Assembly: GCF_900176305.1 (NCBI RefSeq)
Contig: NZ_FWXH01000002.1
Location: 558,001 to 622,000, forward strand
Direction: 5' to 3'
DNA: 64,000 nt
Source of the DNA: Clostridium acidisoli DSM 12555
GTDB lineage: Bacteria > Bacillota > Clostridia > Clostridiales > Clostridiaceae
Shown here piece by piece: positions 54,699-62,883 of the stretch. The translations under genes were made by a program, and so were the position numbers. Every line of letters begins with the position of its first letter. Positions within the stretch are counted from its first letter, which is position 1. Under the pieces are notes generated by a model, which searched no databases, was not told where the DNA came from, and worked only from the letters and a program-made list of their open reading frames with translations.

Positions 54699-56198
54699 TT
54701 AATTTACGGTAAAATTCCTAGTTTGCCAGCATACAGAACCATCTAGAGAAATACCTGCAACCTCAATTGTATGAGTTCCTTTTGAGAGTGTACCTGCTTT
54801 TATTACAGTTGCATAACCACTATTTGCCGCATTAGAGTAAAGATTATTAGTATTAATAATTTGCTGAACATCTGGACGATTAACCAAACTCGTAATAGAC
54901 GTCAAACCAATATTATCAATATAAATATCTACTCGTTGTGTTCCTCCAAAACTGACTCCCCAACCAGTTACAGGAATGTCACTGGAAGAAGAATAGGTTG
55001 TCTGCTGCGGATAATCGATCTGAGTAATAGCCCGATTATTCATGTTGAGTGTAAACGTACCATATCCAATTTCCGATTTAAAAATATCAGGGCTTGTAGG
55101 TGAATTAGATGTACTAGTAGCATAAAGACCTTTCCACTGGTAATTTCCAGCGTATTCAATTTCACCTGTTCCGTTTATAGTTGAGACCCCACTAAAATAA
55201 GAATTTTTATTGTTAGTATTATCTGTGGAACCTTCTAAAAGTAAATTGTTGTTAGAATCCCAGTTAAGCCCATCTCTGGAGAACTGGAATGCAGGAACTG
55301 TCCTTCCACTGCCACTTTGCACAGTTGGAATACGGACATATAAAGGACCACCTGGAGCCTGTTTGAGATAGCCTATCTTTGCTCCTAAATCTCCCATGTT
55401 TGATTGTTCTCTTTTAGCGAAGTCAAATGTTGTATAGTCATTTGAACGAATACGATAATAACCATTATTCTGACCATTTATCGCTACACAAACATACATC
55501 CAATATTTGCCGACAGGATCGTCTGGGACATAAATTACAGCTTCATGGTGGAAAAATGTATTTGCAGGATCAGGTATGTCTGTTATTACTCCTCGATCAG
55601 ATTTTCTTGTCCAATTTTTGCAATCTGAACTTGTTAGTAGCATAATTCGGTCAGCTTGTGTATTTGCATTGACTCCATAAGTATCTGTAGGCTGACCAGG
55701 GTCAATCTCCACCTGAGTATACATTAGCCACGGTGTGTTTGGTGCCGTCAAAACATCTGGTTCTAACGTGTTTCCAGAATACCATGAGTTGCTGTTGCCT
55801 GTTTCCTTTCCAAGGTAAAATTCTGGTGCATTAGACCACATACTCCATGTACCAGGTTGTCCATTAGGAGTAGTCCATTGCAATACATGATCTCCGTCAC
55901 CAGTACTTGTCTTCCATCTACCACCAGTAAAAGCTCTGTAACGTTGACCTGTATCCTCTCCTGTCTTAACAATATCAACGCTGTAGTTGTAAGCACTTTG
56001 GCCATCTGTGTACGGTCTATTAACTAAAGAATTATAACCGTAAAAATTGCTGGAATTACTAAGTGAAATACCATAACTACTTGAAGTTGTAGTTGACTGT
56101 GCCGATGCAGTTGTAGAAATTGAACAAGCCATTACTGTACTGATGGCAAGAGAAGAAACTATTTTGACAATTTTAACTTTGATTTTGGTTTGTAACAT
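54699..56198 (-). CDS. Secreted beta-propeller-like protein (putative glycoside hydrolase) with C-terminal Ig-like repeat
   Basis: This 499-aa exported protein has a signal peptide (cut near TTASA) and a large N-terminal domain that looks like a five-bladed propeller of the GH43/GH32/GH68 kind, with blades such as WLMYTQVEIDPGQ, RIMLLTSSDCKNWTRK, YWMYVCVAINGQNNGYY and AFQFSRDGLNWDS. Acidic residues suitable for catalysis are present (EPDVL, HHEAVIY), but I cannot assign a family. Residues 410-499 are a clostridial Ig-like repeat (VTGWGVSFGGTQRVDIYIDN, then LSKGTHTIEVAGISLDGS). Slightly higher GC than neighbours may indicate transfer. Levan/fructan or arabinan breakdown is possible but unsupported. 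Confidence 0.75.
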   Translation of the reverse strand: MLQTKIKVKIVKIVSSLAISTVMACSISTTASAQSTTTSSSYGISLSNSSNFYGYNSLVNRPYTDGQSAYNYSVDIVKTGEDTGQRYRAFTGGRWKTSTGDGDHVLQWTTPNGQPGTWSMWSNAPEFYLGKETGNSNSWYSGNTLEPDVLTAPNTPWLMYTQVEIDPGQPTDTYGVNANTQADRIMLLTSSDCKNWTRKSDRGVITDIPDPANTFFHHEAVIYVPDDPVGKYWMYVCVAINGQNNGYYRIRSNDYTTFDFAKREQSNMGDLGAKIGYLKQAPGGPLYVRIPTVQSGSGRTVPAFQFSRDGLNWDSNNNLLLEGSTDNTNNKNSYFSGVSTINGTGEIEYAGNYQWKGLYATSTSNSPTSPDIFKSEIGYGTFTLNMNNRAITQIDYPQQTTYSSSSDIPVTGWGVSFGGTQRVDIYIDNIGLTSITSLVNRPDVQQIINTNNLYSNAANSGYATVIKAGTLSKGTHTIEVAGISLDGSVCWQTRNFTVN

Positions 56199-56774
56199 TT
56201 TTTCATCTCCTTTAATATCGAATTCACCTTATATTATATGTATGCGGTATATGCATGTCAAATTTTATAGATTCTGTTATAATCTTCTAAGAATATTGTT
56301 CGTTTTTTAATTTTAACTAGTACTTGTCATCTTTTTTCATGTTTAACTAACTGTTTTTTAGGCTTACACTACGAATACCAAGCTAATATTAATGCCAAAA
56401 TTAAATTGTACAAGGTTGCTAATATTTTTATGTACAATAATAACAATATTTCTTAAAGTATTAATGGGTGATGAATATGATTCTAAAGATGAACATTAAT
56501 GCTAGTAGTGTTCATGACGGCTACCTCCTTTAGCTACCGCAAAATGAAACAGTTAAATCTAATATTCTCAGCAGATCCTGTATTAAAAAACGACAGCTTT
56601 GATTTTATGTCAAACCCGCCGTGTGGCTTCTTTTTATATTTCAGTGCAACAAATCACCTGCCATAACTACGTTTTTGTGTTTACCGTAAGGCAGGCTGAT
56701 TTTTTATAAATAATTAAAATTTTTAATCATTCACAAAGTAATTCCATTCAGATAATGATTTTCAATTGCATGTT
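56199..56774. other. Non-coding stretch between exported-protein and MFS genes
   Basis: No gene is supported. The stretch holds an imperfect CCTGCC/GGCAGG stem (56657-56662 with 56690-56695) followed by TTTTTT on the plus strand, and a short GCCGTGTGGC hairpin followed by TTCTTTTT at about 56620. Both point in the plus direction, although no plus-strand gene is seen, so they may mark the end of a lost gene or an unannotated RNA. Confidence 0.4.
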
Positions 56775-57956
56775 CTATTCAGTGAATCCATGTTTTTTTG
56801 ACATATAAGCTATCAGAAATGCAAAAATTAATAATATAAATAATACTTTGAGAAACGAAGTAGCGCCAAAACTTTTAAGGAGTATTCCACCAACGAATCC
56901 CCCACCTGCTATAGCCAAGTTCCATACAGTTGTGCTTATTGACATAGCTATATCCACACCTTCATCTGGAACAGTATTAGCAAGTGCTGTACTTAATAGC
57001 GTAGAAGAACCACCAAAGGTAAGCCCCCAAATAGCAGTACATACATAGATAGCTATAAGATTATTGATAGAAATTCCAAACAGGATTGAATCCAATAAAA
57101 ATACAAATATACTAACCAAAACTAATAACCGTAACCACCGATCTATGAATATACCAACAATCCATATACCTGCAATTGCTGAAATACCAAAAATGAACAA
57201 TGCCAAATCAATATGATTTACCATACCCAATGATGCGAGAAATGGATTTATATAAGTGTAAATAATATTGTGAGACAGTATCCAAGTCATAATAACGAAT
57301 AAAATAGGGCATACTCTAGAAGTCTTAAATATACTTAAAACAGAAAACGTTGATTTATCAGACTGTCCTTGATAGTCAGGGACTTTTATAATAATCCATA
57401 TTACCGAAATCAGATTAAGTATTGACATGAATGCAAATATATAGTGCCAGCCAACAATGTTGCCCATAAATGTTCCAACAGGTACTCCAAGAGCTAAAGC
57501 AATTGGGACACCCATCATTGCTATTGCTAAACCTCGTCCCTTTAAATTATCTGAAACCATGCGTCGAGCATATCCAGGAATCACTCCCCACAAAACTCCA
57601 GCAAATACCCCACCAAAAAAGCGTACAATTAATGTCAACATATAGTTAGATGATATTGCTGTAATTGTATTGAAAATAAGCAATCCACAAGTAGCTATAA
57701 GGAGAAGTGGGCGACGACGCCAATTTCGAGTTATGGTAATCAATGGTATAGCTGCAATTAATGAGCCGATTGCATATAGCGTAACTAACTGGCCAGCAAG
57801 ACTTTCTGAGACTCCAAGACTCTTTCCTATTTGTGGCAACAGACCTGCCGGAAGTGTTTCTGTCATAATGGCTGTAAATATTGTTATTGTCAAGGCAAGT
57901 AACTCCAAAATCGGAAACCTGTTCATAGTGTTTGAATCTATTATAGTATCACTCAT
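56775..57956 (-). CDS. MFS transporter, AraJ/YdhP-like exporter
   Basis: This is a 393-aa major facilitator with 12 predicted helices. Motif A-like residues lie in SLIAAIPLITITRNWRRRPL between helices 2 and 3, and the antiporter-type motif C in GVPIALALGVPVGTFMGNI in helix 5. The DHA1/AraJ branch exports sugars, amino acids or drugs by proton antiport. It is directly downstream of the flavodoxin gene (17 bp) and surely co-transcribed from the MerR-type promoter near 58610, a context often linked to electrophile or aldehyde stress. Confidence 0.93.
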   Translation of the reverse strand: MSDTIIDSNTMNRFPILELLALTITIFTAIMTETLPAGLLPQIGKSLGVSESLAGQLVTLYAIGSLIAAIPLITITRNWRRRPLLLIATCGLLIFNTITAISSNYMLTLIVRFFGGVFAGVLWGVIPGYARRMVSDNLKGRGLAIAMMGVPIALALGVPVGTFMGNIVGWHYIFAFMSILNLISVIWIIIKVPDYQGQSDKSTFSVLSIFKTSRVCPILFVIMTWILSHNIIYTYINPFLASLGMVNHIDLALFIFGISAIAGIWIVGIFIDRWLRLLVLVSIFVFLLDSILFGISINNLIAIYVCTAIWGLTFGGSSTLLSTALANTVPDEGVDIAMSISTTVWNLAIAGGGFVGGILLKSFGATSFLKVLFILLIFAFLIAYMSKKHGFTE

Positions 57957-57973
57957 TTTCTAATTCCTTTCCT

Positions 57974-58462
57974 CTAATATTTTTCTTTCAAACTCTCAAT
58001 CCACACAGATAAAGCTTCTTTGGACTCTCTGCCATTCAAAAGTATCCCTTCCTTGATTATAGTGTCAGCAGCTACACTTCCTTTTAGCCTTTCTATCGTC
58101 TTTCCAAATCCACTATCTCCAGAAGTGGCAAACAATATAATGGTTTTTCCTGAAAAATCATGACTTTCAAGAAATGTATTAATAATAGTCGGTGCTACAT
58201 ACCACCAAATTTGGAAACCAATAAAAATGGTATCATAGTTCTCAATATCAACATTTTTATCTGTAATTGCTGGACGTGATGCTTTATCTGCCATCTCCAC
58301 GGAAGTACGACTTGTCTTATCCAGCCAGTTTAGGTCAGCTTGGGTGTATGGTATTTCTGGTTTGATTTCATATAAGTCAGCAGCCAGTGCATTTGCCAAC
58401 GTGTTTGCTATTCTTGCGGTCACACCGCTTGCTGAAAAATATGCTACTAATTTTTTACTCAT
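57974..58462 (-). CDS. Flavodoxin
   Basis: This is a 162-aa flavodoxin-family protein (Flavodoxin_4 type). The FMN phosphate loop is VAYFSASGVTARIANTLA; FIGFQIWWYVAPTIINTFLE and LFATSGDSGFGKTIERLKG form the other FMN loops. Many such proteins annotated as flavodoxin act as small NAD(P)H-independent electron carriers or reductase partners. The start follows TTAGGAGG. Together with the MFS gene it stands behind a MerR-type promoter whose regulator gene has decayed (58500-58579). Confidence 0.93.
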   Translation of the reverse strand: MSKKLVAYFSASGVTARIANTLANALAADLYEIKPEIPYTQADLNWLDKTSRTSVEMADKASRPAITDKNVDIENYDTIFIGFQIWWYVAPTIINTFLESHDFSGKTIILFATSGDSGFGKTIERLKGSVAADTIIKEGILLNGRESKEALSVWIESLKEKY

Positions 58463-58499
58463 TGTTCCATGTCCTCCTAATTCATTAAAAATTAACTTT

Positions 58500-58579
58500 G
58501 TTCTGCTTTCTTAGTACCTTAGCGTACCTGAGTTTAGTTTCATTAATTTTGATACGTCACTTATTTAAATGTCTGCCAT
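58500..58579 (-). pseudogene. MerR-family regulator remnant
   Basis: Behind AAGGAG, an ATG at 58579 opens a frame MADI, stop, ISDVSKLMKLNSGTLRY, stop, recognisable as a MerR N terminus (helix-turn-helix ISDVSKLM and TLRY). The rest of the gene is gone; within 40 bp the flavodoxin ribosome site begins. Its own promoter and palindromic operator remain intact just upstream. Confidence 0.75.
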
Positions 58580-58602
58580 AAAAAACATCTCCTTATATAC
58601 CT

Positions 58603-58633
58603 AAAATATCACTTAAAGCGCGCTTTAAGTCAA
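58603..58633 (-). promoter_or_regulatory. MerR-type promoter with 20-bp palindromic operator
   Basis: On the minus strand -35 TTGACT (58628-58633) and -10 TATTTT (58603-58608) are separated by 19 bp, the long spacer typical of MerR-controlled promoters. The spacer holds the perfect 20-bp palindrome ACTTAAAGCG/CGCTTTAAGT at 58611-58630. It drives the merR remnant and the flavodoxin/MFS pair. No intact MerR gene is in the window, so a regulator elsewhere must act, or the promoter is uncontrolled. Confidence 0.8.
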
Positions 58634-58680
58634 GTTACTTTTAAAGATTTATGTATAATAATGAAACAATGGGATAATAT

Positions 58681-58790
58681 TCAATCGCTGTAGAAAATAT
58701 AATCTTTCCCGATTGGTTTTAATACGCCGTCATTCACATAATAAAACAGCTCTTTCGCCGTAGCGGTAGGGTAGAGCTTAGAGAACGTAA
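58681..58790 (-). pseudogene. Coding remnant of unknown gene
   Basis: A frame LLTFSKLYPTATAKELFYYV, NDGVLKPIGKDYIFYSD ends in TGA at 58681 and is preceded by GGAGGAG but by no start codon. The sequence is more protein-like and richer in GC than its surroundings. No family is recognised; a lost or non-standard start, or the 3' end of a truncated gene, are possible. Confidence 0.4.
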
Positions 58791-58819
58791 GTAAATGCTC
58801 CTCCTAAATTGTATTAAAA

Positions 58820-58847
58820 AAGGACTTAGAAATTAATCTAAATCCTT
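58820..58847 (-). terminator. Minus-strand terminator after the small-protein remnant
   Basis: The stem AAGGACTTAGA/TCTAAATCCTT (58820-58830 with 58837-58847, one GU/mismatch) is followed by TTTTTT on the minus strand. It lies just downstream of the degraded small-protein copy at 58866. Confidence 0.7.
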
Positions 58848-58865
58848 CTATTTATATATTATTTT

Positions 58866-58995
58866 GATACTTCCACAAGTTCTACGGTTCATACTAATTT
58901 TCATAAAGTTTCACCTCATGAAGCATATTCTATACATGATACAAAATTTTCTTCTTTAGCATGTCTTATATTTCGATTGTGTCACAATATAAGAA
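58866..58995 (-). pseudogene. Degraded second copy of the 63-aa cysteine protein gene and its 5' flank
   Basis: About 130 bp match 25141-25275 closely: the first codons of the small protein (start ATGAAAATTAG), its GAGGTG site and roughly 85 bp upstream. The shared run CTAATTTTCATAAAGTTTCA is exact in both. After about 11 codons the frame here is lost and then the copy ends at a terminator, so most of the coding region has been deleted. Confidence 0.8.
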
Positions 58996-59022
58996 AATTA
59001 CGAATTAAACTACTTTAATATT

Positions 59023-59466
59023 TTATCTAAACTGAATATCTTTAGTTCCATGATATGTTTTTATTTGTTTTTTCTTATAGAACTGTTGGATTTGACAACG
59101 TATTTCCTCTGGGTAGAGTGGTAATAACGACAGTTCATCTATATTTAACCACTCTATGCCACATTGCATTGCATCAAAAACTGGAGCATAGTTCTCAACT
59201 TTATTAACTAAAGTACACTGAAATATAAACTCAACTCGTTGTGTTTCATCATCATCAAAACTCTCTCTCACAAATAGTAGTTCATTGACTTTTACTTGAT
59301 ATTGTAACTCTTCTTCACATTCTCGTTCCAAAGTCTCAGTGAGAATCTCTCCTGTGTTCTGTCCACCACCTGGTAATAAATAAAATATTCCTCTATTGTT
59401 CATCTTGGTAACAAGCAATTTGTTATTGACTATGATTACTGCTCTTGCAGAATTTCTAATTATCAT
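59023..59466 (-). CDS. NUDIX hydrolase
   Basis: This is a 147-aa Nudix-fold protein that should cleave a nucleoside diphosphate linked to another group. The Nudix box is GGGQNTGEILTETLERECEE followed by EL; the canonical ending EExGU is slightly altered (EELQ), with all metal-binding Glu residues present. FQCTLVNKVEN and GIEWLNIDEL are typical outer strands. The substrate is not predictable. The start follows GGAGTG. It lies downstream of a 70-130 bp spacer and is probably monocistronic. Confidence 0.9.
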   Translation of the reverse strand: MIIRNSARAVIIVNNKLLVTKMNNRGIFYLLPGGGQNTGEILTETLERECEEELQYQVKVNELLFVRESFDDDETQRVEFIFQCTLVNKVENYAPVFDAMQCGIEWLNIDELSLLPLYPEEIRCQIQQFYKKKQIKTYHGTKDIQFR

Positions 59467-59552
59467 TTTATATCACTCCAATCGAAAATAATTTTATAGC
59501 CAATTTAATCTAAGACTTAATATATGAACATTGTATATACATTAGTTTAAGT

Positions 59553-59999
59553 TTAATAGCCTATTTCATTTGTAACTTTAATAAGTTCTTTGCAATTGTT
59601 TTTATCATTAGTATTAAAAGTTATATGACTTAAACACATAAATATATCGTGTTCTTTTTCGTTAAAAGCTCTCGATCTATTAGTAGATTGGGACGCACTA
59701 TGTAATGAAATAGATAAATTAAGTGAACCCAGTGCATTTCCTAAGTCTTGCTTATCATCATAAGAAGTATACTTCAATGTATATATAGCTACATTTAGAC
59801 TAGAAGCTGCTTTCATATAATAACTTATTTTATCTTCCTCACTTAATTTGGTATAATCCACTCCAAAACAACTATTTGCTTCACTTAAATTATAAATAAA
59901 TGTTTGATCTGCATCCTGCATTTGTTGTCTTTGACTAAAAAATGTGTACGCACCAAATATAATTATTAGAAATATTATTAATATGCCGCATTTTTTCAC
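59553..59999 (-). CDS. Membrane-anchored small protein, unknown
   Basis: This 148-aa protein has a hydrophobic N-terminal helix (CGILIIFLIIIFGAYTFF) and a helical extracellular part (FIYNLSEANSCFGVDYTKLS, YTLKYTSYDDKQDLGNALGS). No lipobox is present. An in-frame TTG at 60017 precedes AAGGGTGG, so the GTG at 59999 is the likelier start. I do not recognise a family. It is not clearly linked to neighbours, which encode a NUDIX protein and a membrane protein. Confidence 0.65.
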   Translation of the reverse strand: MKKCGILIIFLIIIFGAYTFFSQRQQMQDADQTFIYNLSEANSCFGVDYTKLSEEDKISYYMKAASSLNVAIYTLKYTSYDDKQDLGNALGSLNLSISLHSASQSTNRSRAFNEKEHDIFMCLSHITFNTNDKNNCKELIKVTNEIGY

Positions 60000-60107
60000 C
60001 AATAATCCACCCTTCAAAGAAAATTTATATTAACATTAACTCCTGTGACACCTTTCATACTATTAGACTTTTTTAATTCTTATATTTTACTTAATTATAG
60101 CGCAAAT

Positions 60108-60557
60108 TTAATTTCCTGTAATTAAATCCTTATAATTTTGCAGTATTCCTATAGGTTTCTTTTCTCCAAATAATTTATATCTTAAATAATCATCTCCATA
60201 AATAGCTAATGGAATTAAGAAAAACCACAGAGCAGCATAAGGAATACATACCTGGCCATATAAATTCCCCCAGTTATTTGAGTAATCCCATATATCTAAA
60301 CGAAGCCAAACATTTAATATCATTCCACTTATGAATTCTATTACAAGGATTATTATGGTACCTATAAGACATTCCCGCCACATTTTCCTATCACAAAAAT
60401 TTGGGTGTTCGTTTAATGTTCCAATAAAGAAAGCACTTAAACCACCAACTACTAACATACTGATATGTGTCCACCCACGCCATAAACCTTCAAGAACCAT
60501 ATAAAGAGCTCCCATGATGAATATTAGTATTAAATCTTTATAAATCTGATTTTTCAT
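60108..60557 (-). CDS. CmpB/putative ABC-transporter permease-like membrane protein
   Basis: This is a 149-aa integral membrane protein with four hydrophobic segments. The conserved EGLWRGWTHISMLVVGGLSA and EFISGMILNVWLRLDIWDYS match the family often labelled putative ABC transporter permease (CmpB, formerly DUF1113) in clostridia. No ATPase partner is nearby, so the transport label is doubtful. The start follows AGGAGTTG. Confidence 0.8.
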   Translation of the reverse strand: MKNQIYKDLILIFIMGALYMVLEGLWRGWTHISMLVVGGLSAFFIGTLNEHPNFCDRKMWRECLIGTIIILVIEFISGMILNVWLRLDIWDYSNNWGNLYGQVCIPYAALWFFLIPLAIYGDDYLRYKLFGEKKPIGILQNYKDLITGN

Positions 60558-60716
60558 AGTATCAACTCCTAAATTTCATTAACGTAATTTATGCAAAAAT
60601 AACATAAGCTACTATGACATCTGTCCCAGAAGTATCCTTAAAAGTTATATTTCCATTCATGTTTATTGTTTCATTAATATTAATTATTAATCACCATTCC
60701 TTTATATTTTTTTGTA

Positions 60717-60752
60717 TTAAAAAAGCACCCCTATTAGGATGCTGATTTTAAC
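60717..60752 (-). terminator. Terminator, copy 1 of an exact 36-bp duplicate
   Basis: The stem AGCATCC/GGGGTGCT with loop TAATA is followed by TTTTTT on the minus strand, 50 bp after the stop of the gene at 60806. The same 36 bp occur exactly at 61597-61632, where they follow a coding remnant. Confidence 0.85.
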
Positions 60753-60805
60753 GTTATTCATTTATTGGATTCATCTTTCATTATATTAACTGAAGAAAAA
60801 CACAG

Positions 60806-61297
60806 CTATTCGTCCTGTTCCTTTTCATCTAACTGTTTTTGAATTTTTGCCTGTTTTTTCTTGTTCAGATAATTAAGGAAAGACAGTACAACAAAAACCA
60901 AAACGGTTGCGCTGATAAAAGTAACTACCAACACGGCGATAAAATAACCTATACCATCTTCCTTATATTTTTCTGCGTACTGTGTATAGTTCAAAACACC
61001 GTTGATCGCTGTTACTACAATTCCGGATAATATACTGTTCATAAAAATGATGGCTTTAGATGATTTTCCCTCGCCGTATATGTTAAGTCCCAAGGTCATG
61101 TACCGTATTATCGTGTAAATGCACATTCCTAAAAAGCATATAAGCTCAGCGGCATACTGCTCAAACGGAGCTTTCAGCAGAAACTGCTGTACGAGTATTG
61201 AACAGATAAGCGCAATCATTAAAATGCCGTATGCTTCACTATTTATTTTACGGCGTTGCGCTACAACTCTTTCGTCTTGCAAATTTTGCTTTTTCAT
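60806..61297 (-). CDS. Small membrane protein (DUF6773-like), partner of the XRE regulator
   Basis: This 163-aa protein has about four membrane helices (YGILMIALICSILVQQFLL, ICFLGMCIYTIIRYM, GYFIAVLVVTFISATVLVF) and charged ends. Its start ATG (61297) overlaps the stop of the XRE gene as ATGA, so the two are translationally coupled; the in-frame upstream ATG lies inside the XRE ribosome region. Such XRE/membrane-protein pairs are common in clostridia; a link to envelope stress or toxin-like activity is not proven. Confidence 0.82.
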   Translation of the reverse strand: MKKQNLQDERVVAQRRKINSEAYGILMIALICSILVQQFLLKAPFEQYAAELICFLGMCIYTIIRYMTLGLNIYGEGKSSKAIIFMNSILSGIVVTAINGVLNYTQYAEKYKEDGIGYFIAVLVVTFISATVLVFVVLSFLNYLNKKKQAKIQKQLDEKEQDE

Positions 61298-61494
61298 TTT
61301 GATTCCTCCCAAAATAAATCATTTAATGTTTTACCAAGCTCCTTACAAATAGCTATACATAGGTTTAACGTGGGGTTATATTCACCTGATTCTATCAGCC
61401 CGATAGTTTGTCGAGTAACGCCTACGGCTTTTGCCAAGTCCTCCTGTTTCATATCAGCTTCCATTCGGGCGATTTTCATTCTTTTGTTTTTCAT
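61294..61494 (-). CDS. Small XRE/Cro-family regulator
   Basis: This 66-aa protein is a minimal helix-turn-helix repressor of the YozG/Cro type: MKQEDLAKAVGVTRQTIGLI as the DNA-binding pair, EYNPTLNLCIAICKELGKTL as the rest. The start is behind GGGGGAA. It overlaps the membrane-protein gene by 4 bp, the typical arrangement in which the regulator controls its own pair. Confidence 0.93.
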   Translation of the reverse strand: MKNKRMKIARMEADMKQEDLAKAVGVTRQTIGLIESGEYNPTLNLCIAICKELGKTLNDLFWEESK

Positions 61495-61596
61495 GGAATT
61501 CCCCCTTTCATAGTTTTATTGTACATTATAAATTACATAATGTAAAGTATATATTGCATTTATGCTTTTTAAATTTTTATACAACCACTTTCTATG

Positions 61597-61632
61597 TTAA
61601 AAAAGCACCCCTATTAGGATGCTGATTTTAAC
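61597..61632 (-). terminator. Terminator, copy 2 of the exact 36-bp duplicate
   Basis: Identical to 60717-60752. Here the stem includes the final codons and stop of the coding remnant at 61614-61720. It would also end transcription of the SDR gene at 61752. Confidence 0.8.
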
Positions 61633-61720
61633 TGTGCTATTTCATTTTCTAAAGTAGTTATCTTATTATTAAGCTGTTGAATACTATGTAAACCATATTC
61701 ATAACCTACGAAAAATAATC
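61614..61720 (-). pseudogene. C-terminal remnant of a coiled-coil protein
   Basis: A frame RLFFVGYEYGLHSIQQLNNK, ITTLENEIAQLKSAS ends in tandem stops inside the terminator. Heptad-like LNNKITTLENEIAQL suggests a coiled coil. The 5' part is missing; directly upstream is the end of the SDR gene. No family is recognised. Confidence 0.5.
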
Positions 61721-61751
61721 TTTTGTGGAATATTTAAATGTTCCCTTCTCC

Positions 61752-62753
61752 TTAAAGACTTTTATAAACTCGCTGAAAATATTCTTCCAATGCCTTTGCA
61801 CCTAATTTAGGATTAAAATTCAAATCCTTTTTTGATGTAGTAATATCATAATGTCTGTTTATTCCACCATAATATAATTCTACCTGACTTCTAAGCAGCG
61901 AAGGCTGAGTATTAGTTTTTTTAGATTCAGCTTCTAATTTGTCAGCTAAATTTAATAACTGCTCTTTAGTATATTTTTGTGGTGCTTCAAGCTTTGGAAC
62001 AAATTTTTTTGCAATTTCTATAATTTCATCTGAAGTTACAGGTTCTTCATTAGCTAAAATATATCTTGTTCCCTTTTTACCCTTTTCTGCTGCTACAATC
62101 ATTGCCTTTGCAACGTCAGTTACATCTATTGGTGTCATTTCAGTTATATAATTTATTTTCATCTTTCCTAAAAGAATACTATCAAAGCCCATCATTGTAG
62201 GAGTTTTCTTTAAAAATTCTCCACCAAGCATTGCTCCAGGAAGAACGCTAACCATATCCAAATCATATTTTTTAGCTAAATCCCAAGCTTTCTTCTCTGA
62301 TTCTTTCTTTGAAACAAAGTATGCATTTCCATGACTATTTTTAAGCCATGTAGTTTCATCAATTTTGCCTTTTGAGTTAACTTCGTCTAAGGACAATGCT
62401 GCTACAGAGCTTACATATACTATTTTTCTCACATTTGCTTCTCTCGCTGCTTCTATTATGTTTTCAGTCCCATCAATATTAGGGATAATTATCTCCTTTT
62501 CTGGATCCTCAGCCCAATGTTTAAATACAGCAGCTACCTGATATAATGTATCTACTCCTTCTAATGCCTTGCGAAGTGAATCTTTGTCCATTAAGTCAGC
62601 ATAAACTACTTCACACTGAAGACCTTCAAATGGTTCTTTGTCCTTTAAATTACGTACACCCGCTCTAACATTTTCTCCCTTCTTTAATAGTTCCCTTACC
62701 AAATTGTTGCCTAAATGTCCATTTGCACCTGTTACTAAAGAAATTTTTTTCAT
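61752..62753 (-). CDS. NAD-dependent epimerase/dehydratase (extended SDR, dihydroflavonol reductase-like)
   Basis: This 333-aa extended short-chain dehydrogenase opens with the NAD(P) loop SLVTGANGHLGNNLVRELLK and has the catalytic Ser-Tyr-Lys set (VSSVAALS, YFVSKKESEKKAW). The relatives are dihydroflavonol-4-reductase-like and sugar-epimerase-like enzymes; substrate here unknown. The start follows GGGAGG. It lies downstream of the Crp/Fnr gene in the same direction, but a strong terminator between them (62841-62870) makes them separate units, although the regulator might still act on it. Confidence 0.92.
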   Translation of the reverse strand: MKKISLVTGANGHLGNNLVRELLKKGENVRAGVRNLKDKEPFEGLQCEVVYADLMDKDSLRKALEGVDTLYQVAAVFKHWAEDPEKEIIIPNIDGTENIIEAAREANVRKIVYVSSVAALSLDEVNSKGKIDETTWLKNSHGNAYFVSKKESEKKAWDLAKKYDLDMVSVLPGAMLGGEFLKKTPTMMGFDSILLGKMKINYITEMTPIDVTDVAKAMIVAAEKGKKGTRYILANEEPVTSDEIIEIAKKFVPKLEAPQKYTKEQLLNLADKLEAESKKTNTQPSLLRSQVELYYGGINRHYDITTSKKDLNFNPKLGAKALEEYFQRVYKSL

Positions 62754-62840
62754 ACTTGTAATCCTCCCATTTATAATTGAATTTATAAGTCATATTAGCA
62801 TTAAACATTTTACTTGTAATTGACCTATGTCAACTACAAC

Positions 62841-62870
62841 AAAAAAACATCAAATATTTTTATTTGATGT
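62841..62870 (-). terminator. Terminator of the Crp/Fnr gene
   Basis: The 10-bp perfect stem ACATCAAATA/TATTTGATGT (62847-62856 with 62861-62870, loop TTTT) is followed by a run of six T on the minus strand, 14 bp after the stop at 62884. Confidence 0.9.
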
Positions 62871-62883
62871 TTTCTATGTAAAT

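Noticed and set aside
60600-60690. Small minus-strand frame MNGNITFKDTSGTDVIVAYV
   Set aside because: It has no ribosome site and stops lie directly upstream; it may be a fragment of a lost gene but support is too thin.
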